NCBI GenBank assembly: GCA_027021385.1
Contig: JALUUL010000008.1
Location: 151,469 to 201,329, forward strand
Source of the DNA: Planctomycetota bacterium
GTDB taxonomy: Bacteria > Planctomycetota > UBA1135 > GCA-002748355
DNA length: 49,861 nt
Direction of reading: 5' to 3'
Shown here in pieces: positions 9,106-17,146 of the stretch. Each line of letters starts with the position of its first letter. The stretch's first letter is position 1. Under the pieces are notes generated by a model. That model did not search any database. It was not told where the DNA came from and saw only the letters and a list, made by a program, of their open reading frames with translations. The position numbers were made by a program, and so were the translations under genes.

Positions 9106-11819
9106 TCCCCGGCCTTCCGCGCGCATGCCTCGATCCGCACCGCGCTGACCTTGTATTCGGGACAACCGGTGAACTCGTCCGCCGCGGAGGAGAGCAGGAG
9201 GTTCGTCCGCGTCTCGGGGAAATGGAAGGTCATGAACACCGTTCCCGGCTTCACGGATCCCTCGACCTCCGCCTCGACCTCGACCTCCCCTCGTCGCGAG
9301 AGGACCCGGACCCGTTCCCCGTTCCGGACGCCGAGACGCTCCGCGTCCACGGGATGGATCCTCAGGCGTTCCCGGGAGGCGGCCGCGAGTTCGACGACGG
9401 GCGTCCTCCTCGTCATCGTACCGACGTTGTAATGGAAGAGTTGGCGCCCGGTCGTCAGGAAGAACGGATACTCCTCGTCCGGGGTCTCGGCGGGCCCCTT
9501 CCAGGGGGTCGGATGGAAAAGGCCCTTCCCCCGGAGGAAACGCCCCCCCTTGTGCACGATCGAGGTCCCGGGATCCTCGGGGGAACGACAGGGCCACTGG
9601 AGGAATGCGCCAGGTCGCTCGAGGCGCTCGTAGGAAACGCCCCCCCAGTTCGGGGACAGCCGGGAGATCTCCTCCATGACCTTCGCGGGATCCGGAGGGG
9701 TGCCGAAACCGAGGTCCGCCCCCATCCGCAACGCGACCTCCTGGACGATGTCCCCGTCGGGGAGGTAACCCTTCAGGGGTGGGACGACCCGGCGGACCCG
9801 CTGGATGCGCCGGTCGGAGTTGACGAAGGTTCCGTCCTTCTCGAGGAAGGTCGCCCCGGGAAGTACGAGATCCGCGTGCTTCGCGGTCTCGTTCATGAAG
9901 ATCTCCTGGACGATGAGGAAGTCGAGCGAGTCCAGGGCCGCGACGACATGCCCGGTGTTCGGATCGGACTGGGCGACGTCCTCCGCCGTGATCCACATCC
10001 CCTTGAGGCGCCCCTCCAGGGCCGCCTCGAACATCTTCGGGATCGTCAATCCGGGATCCTCCGGGATCTCCACCCCCCAGATCCGCCGGTGATCCTCCCT
10101 GGCCGCCGCATCCGCGACCGGCCGGTAATCCGAAAAGACATTCGGCAGTGCTCCGACATCGGAGGCCCCCTGGACGTTGTTCTGTCCGCGGATCGGGTTG
10201 GCCCCGGTTCCTGGCTTCCCGAAGTTGCCCGTCATCAGCGCGAGGTTGATCAGTCCGAAGACCGTGAGGCTGCCGTTCGCGGCCTCGGTCACGCCGAGCC
10301 CCCACAGGATCGAGGCTCGCTCCGCGGAAGCGTAGATCCGGGCGGCCTTCCGGATGTCGTCCGCCGGAACGCCCGAGATCTCCTGGGCCCTCTCGGGAGT
10401 GAACGAGGCCATCTCCTCCCGATAGGTCTCGAAGCCCTCGGTGAAGGAGGAGACGAAGGCCTCGTCGTAGAGCCCCTCCTCGAGACAGACCTGCTGCAGG
10501 GCGTTGACGACCGCGACGTTGGATCCCGGATCCAGCTGCAGATGCAGATCGGCGTATTTCGCCAGTTCGATCCTCCTCGGATCGAGGACCAGGAGCCGCG
10601 CCCCGGCGAGCACGGCCCTCTTGATCCTCGCGCCGAACACCGGGTGGGCCTCGGTCGGGTTGGCCCCGATCAGGAGGATGCAGTCCGTCCGATCGATGTC
10701 CTCGAAGGAGTTCGTGCCCGCCCCCGTTCCCAGGGCCTTCCCCAGGGCGAAGGCGCTGGGGCTGTGGCAGACCCGCGAACAATTGTCGATGGAGTTCGTC
10801 CCCATGACGGTCCGCGTGAACTTCTGCATCAGGTAGTTTTCCTCGTTCGTGCACCGCGAGGAGGAAATGGCCGCGAAGGCCCCGGGCCCGTGACGATCCC
10901 GGATCTCCGTCAGGCGCGCGGCCGCGAAGTCGAGGGCTTCCTCCCAGGTGATCTCGTGGAAGGTCCCGTCCCCGCCCTTTCGCAACGGAGCGCGAAGCCG
11001 GTCCCGGGAGCGGGCGAAGCCGTGCGCGAAACGCCCCTTGACGCAGGCGTGCCCCCCGTTCGCCGAACCGTTCGACCGCGGTTCGATCCAGGCCACACGG
11101 TCGTCGGCCACATGGACGTCGAGGCTGCACCCGACGGCGCAATAGGCGCAGGTCGTCGCCACGACCCGGTCTGCCGTTCCGTGCTCGATCCTCCCCCGGT
11201 CCATGATCGCCGCGACCGGGCACTCGAGGGCGCAGGCCCCGCAACTCGTGCAGCCCGCCTCGGACAGAGGGGCGTCGTCGCCCGCGAGGACCCGCATTCC
11301 GAAGCCCCGCCCCTCCATCGCCAGGACGAAACTCCCCTGGACCTCATCGCAGACCCTAACGCAGCGCGCGCAGGCGATGCACTTCTCCATGTCCAGCACG
11401 AGGAAGGGATGGGAAGCGTCCGCCGCACGCTCCCCCCTCTCGGGAGAAGGAAAGCGCAGCTCCCGGAAGCCGGTCTCGGCGGCGACCGTCTGGAGTTCGC
11501 AGGCTCCGTTCGCCGGACAGCCGAGACAATCGAGAGGATGGTCGCTGACGACCAGTTCGACGACGTTCCTCCGGAGGCGGCGGAGGAACGGCGTCCTCGT
11601 CCGGACCTCCATCCCCTCCCGGACAGGAGTGTGGCACGAGGCAACGGGAGCGCTCCCTTCGACCTCGACCATGCAAAGACGACAAGCCCCGTAGGGTTTC
11701 AGCCTCGGGGAATCGCAAAGAGTCGGAATCCGAATCCCGGCCGCGCGGGCAGCCGAAAGGATCGAGGTCCCCGCCTCGACCTCGACCTCCGTTCCGTCGA
11801 TTCGAAGGGTCACGCTCAC
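9102..11819 (-). CDS. fdhA: NAD-dependent formate dehydrogenase, molybdopterin (alpha) subunit
   Basis: A 905-residue subunit that oxidises formate to CO2. Order of domains: [2Fe-2S] ferredoxin (Cys35, 46, 49, 62); His-Cys3 cluster site (His94, Cys98, 101, 107); two ferredoxin-type [4Fe-4S] motifs (CIACARC 147-153 and CTSCGAC 190-196); the catalytic-domain [4Fe-4S] site (Cys224, 227, 231, 259) followed by Lys261; the molybdenum ligand Cys351 in RVCHSPS; and a C-terminal MopB domain. It uses cysteine, not selenocysteine. The start is GTG 11819, overlapping the fdhB stop (GTGA); an upstream in-frame extension would lie inside fdhB. Domain order matches FdsA/FdhA of soluble NAD-linked enzymes. 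Cytoplasmic, no Tat signal. Confidence 0.9.
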   Translation of the reverse strand: MSVTLRIDGTEVEVEAGTSILSAARAAGIRIPTLCDSPRLKPYGACRLCMVEVEGSAPVASCHTPVREGMEVRTRTPFLRRLRRNVVELVVSDHPLDCLGCPANGACELQTVAAETGFRELRFPSPERGERAADASHPFLVLDMEKCIACARCVRVCDEVQGSFVLAMEGRGFGMRVLAGDDAPLSEAGCTSCGACALECPVAAIMDRGRIEHGTADRVVATTCAYCAVGCSLDVHVADDRVAWIEPRSNGSANGGHACVKGRFAHGFARSRDRLRAPLRKGGDGTFHEITWEEALDFAAARLTEIRDRHGPGAFAAISSSRCTNEENYLMQKFTRTVMGTNSIDNCSRVCHSPSAFALGKALGTGAGTNSFEDIDRTDCILLIGANPTEAHPVFGARIKRAVLAGARLLVLDPRRIELAKYADLHLQLDPGSNVAVVNALQQVCLEEGLYDEAFVSSFTEGFETYREEMASFTPERAQEISGVPADDIRKAARIYASAERASILWGLGVTEAANGSLTVFGLINLALMTGNFGKPGTGANPIRGQNNVQGASDVGALPNVFSDYRPVADAAAREDHRRIWGVEIPEDPGLTIPKMFEAALEGRLKGMWITAEDVAQSDPNTGHVVAALDSLDFLIVQEIFMNETAKHADLVLPGATFLEKDGTFVNSDRRIQRVRRVVPPLKGYLPDGDIVQEVALRMGADLGFGTPPDPAKVMEEISRLSPNWGGVSYERLERPGAFLQWPCRSPEDPGTSIVHKGGRFLRGKGLFHPTPWKGPAETPDEEYPFFLTTGRQLFHYNVGTMTRRTPVVELAAASRERLRIHPVDAERLGVRNGERVRVLSRRGEVEVEAEVEGSVKPGTVFMTFHFPETRTNLLLSSAADEFTGCPEYKVSAVRIEACARKAGE

Positions 11820-13579
11820 AGGGAGTCCTCCTTCAGGGTTTCGAGCACCCTCTCCGGGGTCCGCGCCCCGGGCACGTGGGCGCGGAAGGCCTCGGGGAAG
11901 AACTCGAGAAGGTTGGAGATCGGGGTCGGGATCCCCCCTCCGAGCGCGCAGAGCGAACCGAAGCGCATCGTTTCCGAGAGCTCGGAAAGAAGGTCGAGTT
12001 CGCGCTGGGACCCCTTCCCTCCGAGGATCCGATCGAAGAGTTCGACTCCCCGCACCGAACCGAGGCGGCAGGGAAAGCACTTCCCGCAGGATTCGACCGC
12101 GCAGAAGGCCATCAATCCCCGTCCGATCGCCACGAGGTCGATCCCTTCCGGATAGACGACGACCCCGGCGTGGCCCAGGAGCCCCCCGGCGTCCTCCATG
12201 TCCTCGAAGGTGAGCGGAGTGTCCAGGAGCGCCGCCGGAAAGATCCCGCCGAGAGGTCCCCCGACCTGGACGGCCAGGAACTCCTTCCCCTCGGCCATCC
12301 CTCCGGCGAGATCGAAGATCAGGTCCCGGAGGGTGATCCCCATCTCGACCTCGTAGAGACCGGGGCGCGCGACCGCCTCGTTGAGGCTCACGAGTTTCGT
12401 CCCCCGGCTCCGCCCCCTGCCGAGGGCCGCGAAGGCCCTCCCCCCCTCCCGGAGGATCGGGGGGAGATTCGCGAGGGTCTCGACGTTCTGGACCGCCGTC
12501 GGCCGGCCCCTGTATCCCTCGACCGCCGGATACGGCGGCTTGGGCGTGACCTGGGCCGGAAGCCCCTCGAGGCTCCTGAGGAGCGAGGTCTCCTCACCGC
12601 AGATGTAGGCGCCGTGCCCCTTCACAAGACGGACCTGGAACCCTCCCTCCTCTCCGAAGGCCCCCTCTCCGAGGAATCCGGCCCGCTCGGCGTCCTCGAT
12701 CGCGCGGGCCAGGATCCGGGCGGCCCGCGGGTATTCGGCCCGCAGATAGAGGAAGCCCTCTTCCGCCCCGGCCGCATAGGCGGCCAGGGCCATGCCCTCG
12801 AGCACGGCGAAGGGATCCCGCTCGCAAAGGGCCTTGTCGATGTAGGCGCCGGCGTCCCCCTCGTCCGCGTTGCAGACGAGGACGCGCCGTCCGTCCCTCG
12901 CCGGGGCCTCTGCGACGGTCCGGAGTTTCCGCCCGCAGGGGAAACCCGCCCCGCCCCTGCCGCGGAGTCCGGAGATTTCGATCTCGCGGAGGGTCTCCTC
13001 CCTCCCGCGCTTCAACGCGCTCCGGAGTCCCTCGAAGGCCCCGGCCGCCCGCGCGGTCTCGAGATCGGTCATTCTCCGATCGAAATTCGCGAGCAGACGG
13101 TCGTGCCGGGGGTCCCGGGCTCGAAAGAAGGGAAGCTTTGGCTCCCGCCCTTCCGGTTCCGCTCCGGACCGGAGCGCTTCCCGGAACTTCCGCCGGTCCT
13201 CGGCTCCGGCCAGGGACAGCACCCGATCGCCGCAGCGGACCGCCGGGGCCTGCGCGCAGAGTCCCAGACAGGTCACGGTCCCCGGTCGTTCTCCGAGTTC
13301 GTCCTCGATCTCCGTCCGCAAGCACCCGGCTCCCGCGACCGCGCAGGCCTCCCCGTTGCAGACGGAGATCCGCGGATCTTCCGGTTTCCTCCGGAAATCC
13401 TCGTAGAAGGCGGCGACCGAGCGCACGAGAGCCGGAGGCAGCCCCGTCTCCCCGGCCAGGGCCCGGAGATCGTCCTCTGCGAGCCCCCCTCCGGCTTCGA
13501 ATCGGGCGGCCAGACGGTCGTACAGGGTCTCTCCCCGCCCGAGAAAACGGTTCTGCAACGCGATCCCGTGGTTCGGCAT
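11816..13579 (-). CDS. fdhB: NAD-dependent formate dehydrogenase, fused NuoE-NuoF-type diaphorase subunit
   Basis: A 587-residue fusion. Residues 1-140 are a NuoE/FdsG-type thioredoxin-like domain with [2Fe-2S] ligands Cys74, Cys79, Cys104 and Cys108. The remainder is NuoF/FdsB: FMN/NADH site GLRGRGGAGFPCG (204-216), VCNADEGDAG (235-244), GAYICGEETS, and the C-terminal [4Fe-4S] motif ESCGKCFPC. It passes electrons from the molybdenum subunit to NAD+. ATG 13579 has minus-strand AGGA a few bases upstream; an in-frame GTG at 13615 is a weaker choice. In FdsGBA systems the two parts are separate genes, so the fusion is notable. It is translationally coupled to fdhA and diverges from fdhD over 138 bp. 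Confidence 0.88.
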   Translation of the reverse strand: MPNHGIALQNRFLGRGETLYDRLAARFEAGGGLAEDDLRALAGETGLPPALVRSVAAFYEDFRRKPEDPRISVCNGEACAVAGAGCLRTEIEDELGERPGTVTCLGLCAQAPAVRCGDRVLSLAGAEDRRKFREALRSGAEPEGREPKLPFFRARDPRHDRLLANFDRRMTDLETARAAGAFEGLRSALKRGREETLREIEISGLRGRGGAGFPCGRKLRTVAEAPARDGRRVLVCNADEGDAGAYIDKALCERDPFAVLEGMALAAYAAGAEEGFLYLRAEYPRAARILARAIEDAERAGFLGEGAFGEEGGFQVRLVKGHGAYICGEETSLLRSLEGLPAQVTPKPPYPAVEGYRGRPTAVQNVETLANLPPILREGGRAFAALGRGRSRGTKLVSLNEAVARPGLYEVEMGITLRDLIFDLAGGMAEGKEFLAVQVGGPLGGIFPAALLDTPLTFEDMEDAGGLLGHAGVVVYPEGIDLVAIGRGLMAFCAVESCGKCFPCRLGSVRGVELFDRILGGKGSQRELDLLSELSETMRFGSLCALGGGIPTPISNLLEFFPEAFRAHVPGARTPERVLETLKEDSL

Positions 13580-13717
13580 GCTCGATTCCTGTTCGAAGGC
13601 CCGGCCGCCCCCCACGAGGCGCTCCCCCCGGCATCATCAGACCGGCGAGGGTCCCGGTCAACGGAGGCGGGCCTCTCCCGTCTCCGGCCCTGCGGCCCGG
13701 GAGGCTATGATCCGCCC

Positions 13718-14569
13718 ATGGACGACGACGCCGCGATCGGAGCCTCGGAACGCCTCCTCCATGGGAACGAACGGGATTACCTCGTCCGCGAGGAAGCCCT
13801 CGTCATGGAGATCGGAGAGTTCCGGATCCTGACGATGCGCACCCCGGGCCAGGACGAGGACCTCGTCCGCGGCTTCCTCCTCTCCGAGGGTCTCGTCGAT
13901 GATCCAAGGCGCATCCGCGGAATCCTCCTCTCCAAGGGACAGCCCCACGAGGAACCGGGCCGCGGGCCCGCCGGTTCGGCGGGACGTCCCGACCGCGCCC
14001 GGATCCTCCTCGAAGGCGGTATCGATCCGAGAAGGGAGGGGATCCTCCGCCGCAGCCACCCGATCCGGCCTTCCTGCGGAGTCTGCGGGCTCGAGGACCT
14101 CGAGAGCCTCCTCCCCGAGAAGGGCGCGATCGAACCCGGGCGTCCCCGGGTCGAGACCGGACTCATCCTCGCGACCCTCGAACGTTTCCGCCGCAGGCAG
14201 GGTCTCTTCCACACGACCGGAGGCTGCCACGGGGCGGCTCTTTGCGACCGGGAGGGGAAGGTCTGCGGATTCGGCGAGGACGTCGGGCGCCACAACGCCC
14301 TCGACAAGGCCCTCGGCATGGCGGCGAGAACGGGGGCCGAACCCGCCTTCGCCCTGCTCTCGGGGAGGGCCGGCTACGAACTGGTCGCCAAGCTCATCCG
14401 GAGGAGGGTTCCGATCATCGTCAGCGTCTCGGCCGCCTCGGCCCTCTCCTTCGACCTCTGCCGGGAAGCCGGAGCGACCCTCGTGGGTTTCGCCCGGGAA
14501 GGACGGCTCAAGATCTACTGGGACGAGGGGCGTCTGAGCGGCCCCCCTTCCCGGGCCCTCCGGCCCTAG
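13718..14569 (+). CDS. fdhD: Formate dehydrogenase accessory sulfurtransferase FdhD
   Basis: A 283-residue FdhD, which transfers sulfur to the molybdenum cofactor so that formate dehydrogenase is active. The sulfur-carrying CxxC loop is PSCGVCG with Cys120 and Cys123. Other family motifs are EEALVMEIG, RGFLLSEGLV, HTTGGCHGAAL and EDVGRHNALDK. ATG 13718 is the natural start because the sequence before it is divergent intergenic DNA. It is transcribed away from fdhB-fdhA, its client. Its TAG stop shares the palindrome CTAG with the stop of the convergent peptidase gene. Confidence 0.93.
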   Translation: MDDDAAIGASERLLHGNERDYLVREEALVMEIGEFRILTMRTPGQDEDLVRGFLLSEGLVDDPRRIRGILLSKGQPHEEPGRGPAGSAGRPDRARILLEGGIDPRREGILRRSHPIRPSCGVCGLEDLESLLPEKGAIEPGRPRVETGLILATLERFRRRQGLFHTTGGCHGAALCDREGKVCGFGEDVGRHNALDKALGMAARTGAEPAFALLSGRAGYELVAKLIRRRVPIIVSVSAASALSFDLCREAGATLVGFAREGRLKIYWDEGRLSGPPSRALRP

Positions 14570-17022
14570 ATCCTCCGCTTGGGCCCTTCCCCGAGGGTGC
14601 GCAGCAGGAACTCCTCGTACTTCCGGTAGCGGTCGATCCGCTTGATCGAACCGCCCAGACCGTGCCCCCCGGTCGGATCCAGGAAGAGTTCGACCTGGAG
14701 GCCCTTGCCGGCCTCGAGGAGGGCGCGGTAGATGCGCACCGTGTCCTGGAAGAGCACGTTCCCGTCCTCCATGCCGTGGAGGAGGAGGAGTTCGCCCTCG
14801 AGGTTCTTCGCGAGAGGCAACAGGGAGTACCGGCTCAGGTCGAGCTTGCCGGGGCGGGACGGACCGATCGTTCCGGTCGCGTACCAGGAGTTGTAGTTCT
14901 CCCACTCCGTGGGCCCCGCTCCGGCGATCCCCGCCCGAAAGACCTTCGGGGCGAGGTAGAGACAGAGCTGGGTCTGGAAGCCTCCGAAGCTCCAACCGTG
15001 AATGCCGACCCGGTCCGGATCGACGTCGTACTCCCGGACGAGGCGGCGGACACCGTCGACGAGGTCCTCGACCTGGGGCCGGCCGACGTGCTCGAAGTTG
15101 GACTTCTCGAACAACCCCCCGTAGCCGGACATTCCCCGGGGATCGATCGTGCAGGTCAGGTATCCGTGACGTTCGGCCATGTAGCGCGCGAAGAGATAGG
15201 GGGACCCGCCGTAGTTCCCCTCCTGGACGTTCTTCGCGAACGGACGGAGCGGTCCCCCGTAGACGTAGACCAGCAGAGGGAGCTTCGTCCCCTTCCGGCG
15301 CCCCGGGGGCGTGAACAGGAACCCGTGGATCCGCTGCCCGTGCCGGTTCTCGTAGGTGAAGAACCGGGGGCGGCGGGCGCAGAGCCCAGCCGCTTCCTTC
15401 CGATGATCGCTCAGGATCGTCCGTCTCCTCCCCGTCTTCGTATCGATCAGGATGAGGGCGGGAAGCCGCCCGTAGGCGGAGAGATTGCAGAGCGCGTACC
15501 GGCCGTCGGGGGAGAAGGCCGCGTTCCGATGACAGCCCCGGTCCTTACTCAGGCGCCGCATCCCCTTCCCCTCGAGGGAGAGGCGGTAGAGATCGATCCG
15601 CTCGAGCCCCTCCTTCGAGGCCTGGACGAAGACCTTCCGTCGATCCTTGGAAAGATGCAGGGGGAGGACCTCGTAGGGTCCCGAGGTCAGGGCGGCCAGA
15701 CTCTCGTAGAGCGGATCGAACACGCTCAGGTGGAGAAAGCCCGAGATCTCGTTCGGCAGCAGGATCCGGCGCCCGTCCGCGAGATACCGGGGACGAAAAC
15801 GTCTCGGGCTGTTCGGCCCTCCGGTGTGGAGCCAGCGGAAGAGGATCCGGGATTCCGGAAGGCCTTCCTTTCCGGCTCCCTTCGAAGCGGGGGGGGATTC
15901 CTTCTCCTTTCCCCCTCCCGCCTTCGAGGGAGGGGGGAGGCGGACCTCGTGGAGGACGACGAGGGAGGTCTTCTGCGTGAACTCCGTGAAGCAGAAGCGG
16001 CTCCCGTCGGGGGACCAATCCGGCTTCAGGCACAGGTCCCGGGGTCCGGTGATCCGCCTGCGGAAGACGGTGACGGGCTCGTGCTTCTCCCGCATGGCGC
16101 CCTCGAGGTCGAGGACGGAGACCGTGAAGTCCCGGGCCGAGGGCGGATCGTCCGCCACCCTCCGCTTGACCTTCTTGACCTCGAGAAAACGTTTCCGGTA
16201 GCTCGCGATGCCGACCTCCCGCGGTTCCGGGTCCTTCCCCGCGATCTTCCGCGCGACGATCGCGATCCTTCGTCCCCCCGGATCCGGCTCCCAGGCAAGG
16301 AGGGCGTCCTTCGGGCCGAGTCCGAGATCCCATTCGATCCGGCGGGAGTCCCGGAGCCGGACCGCCGCCAACCGCCGATCCTCCCGCAACCAGAACCCCT
16401 CTCCGTCCGGCATCCATCGAAGCTCGGAAACCACCCTGGAGGTCCGGGTGAAGCGGCGGATCCCCTCCTTCTCCTCCCAGGTGAACACGTCCCCCCTGGA
16501 AAGGAAGAGGAGACGCCTCCCCTTCGGCGACCAGAGGAAGGCCCGCACCCCGCTGTGCTTCGGGCCCTTCTTGTCCTTCGCGTCCGCCTCCCAGAAGGCC
16601 TCGGTGAGTTCCTCCCCCTCCTTCCCCGTACGCTTCGCCAGAGCCTTCAGGGCCGCACGGCGGGCGCGCACGACTTTGCGGTCGGCCCGGAAGAAGGCCG
16701 CGAGGATCCCGGCCGAGGTCAACCTCTTCACCGCTCCGGTTTCAACATCACAGAGGTAGAGGTCGTTGCCGTGCCTGCGCTCCCTTCGAGGTCTCCACAG
16801 GAAGGCGGCCGTCCTCGAATCGGCGGCGAAGGCGGGGGCTCGAGGCGTCGGACCGAAGAGTCCCCCCTCGGGAAACAGGTCCTCGAGCCCAAGGACCGCG
16901 GCCTTCCCCTCCCCGCGCCCGGTTTCGGGCGCGCGCCCGCGGGCAGGAAGCCCCCCGTCCTTCTGGAACGGAACGGGCAGGAGAAGAAAGGTCAGGAAGA
17001 GCGGAAGGGAACCCATCGTCAT
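14566..17022 (-). CDS. S9-family prolyl oligopeptidase (DPP IV-like)
   Basis: An 818-residue serine peptidase. Residues 1-19 look like a Sec signal peptide (MGSLPLFLTFLLLPVPF), so it is probably periplasmic or secreted. The middle is a WD/Kelch-like beta-propeller of the DPP IV N-terminal type, with repeated short segments such as FLWSPKGRRLLFLS and DWSPDGSRFCF. The C-terminal alpha/beta-hydrolase domain has nucleophile Ser678 in GWSFGG, Asp753 in HGMEDGNV and His787 in GGHGLGG, a complete triad. Length is normal for the family. It cleaves short proline-containing peptides; the natural substrate is unknown. The gene stands alone, convergent with fdhD. Confidence 0.9.
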   Translation of the reverse strand: MTMGSLPLFLTFLLLPVPFQKDGGLPARGRAPETGRGEGKAAVLGLEDLFPEGGLFGPTPRAPAFAADSRTAAFLWRPRRERRHGNDLYLCDVETGAVKRLTSAGILAAFFRADRKVVRARRAALKALAKRTGKEGEELTEAFWEADAKDKKGPKHSGVRAFLWSPKGRRLLFLSRGDVFTWEEKEGIRRFTRTSRVVSELRWMPDGEGFWLREDRRLAAVRLRDSRRIEWDLGLGPKDALLAWEPDPGGRRIAIVARKIAGKDPEPREVGIASYRKRFLEVKKVKRRVADDPPSARDFTVSVLDLEGAMREKHEPVTVFRRRITGPRDLCLKPDWSPDGSRFCFTEFTQKTSLVVLHEVRLPPPSKAGGGKEKESPPASKGAGKEGLPESRILFRWLHTGGPNSPRRFRPRYLADGRRILLPNEISGFLHLSVFDPLYESLAALTSGPYEVLPLHLSKDRRKVFVQASKEGLERIDLYRLSLEGKGMRRLSKDRGCHRNAAFSPDGRYALCNLSAYGRLPALILIDTKTGRRRTILSDHRKEAAGLCARRPRFFTYENRHGQRIHGFLFTPPGRRKGTKLPLLVYVYGGPLRPFAKNVQEGNYGGSPYLFARYMAERHGYLTCTIDPRGMSGYGGLFEKSNFEHVGRPQVEDLVDGVRRLVREYDVDPDRVGIHGWSFGGFQTQLCLYLAPKVFRAGIAGAGPTEWENYNSWYATGTIGPSRPGKLDLSRYSLLPLAKNLEGELLLLHGMEDGNVLFQDTVRIYRALLEAGKGLQVELFLDPTGGHGLGGSIKRIDRYRKYEEFLLRTLGEGPKRRI

Positions 17023-17146
17023 TCGAACCCCGGATCGATGCGGAACGGACCGGGGAAGGATAGCAGGCCCTCTTCCGCTCGTTCCCTCCGATGACAGGGG
17101 CTCCTTCGGGCGCTGAAGCGGGTCCCGGCCCTTCCGGAGCCTCGGA

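Noticed and set aside
10750-10800. Selenocysteine in the formate dehydrogenase active site
   Set aside because: The molybdenum-ligand position is a normal Cys codon (Cys351); there is no in-frame TGA.
9106-11244. N-terminal extension of the toroid protein through fdhA
   Set aside because: This stretch is fdhA read in another frame; the GTG at 9105 followed by a signal peptide is the real start.
11820-12080. 87-residue N-terminal extension of fdhA
   Set aside because: It lies within fdhB and has no family match; the ferredoxin domain begins just after GTG 11819.
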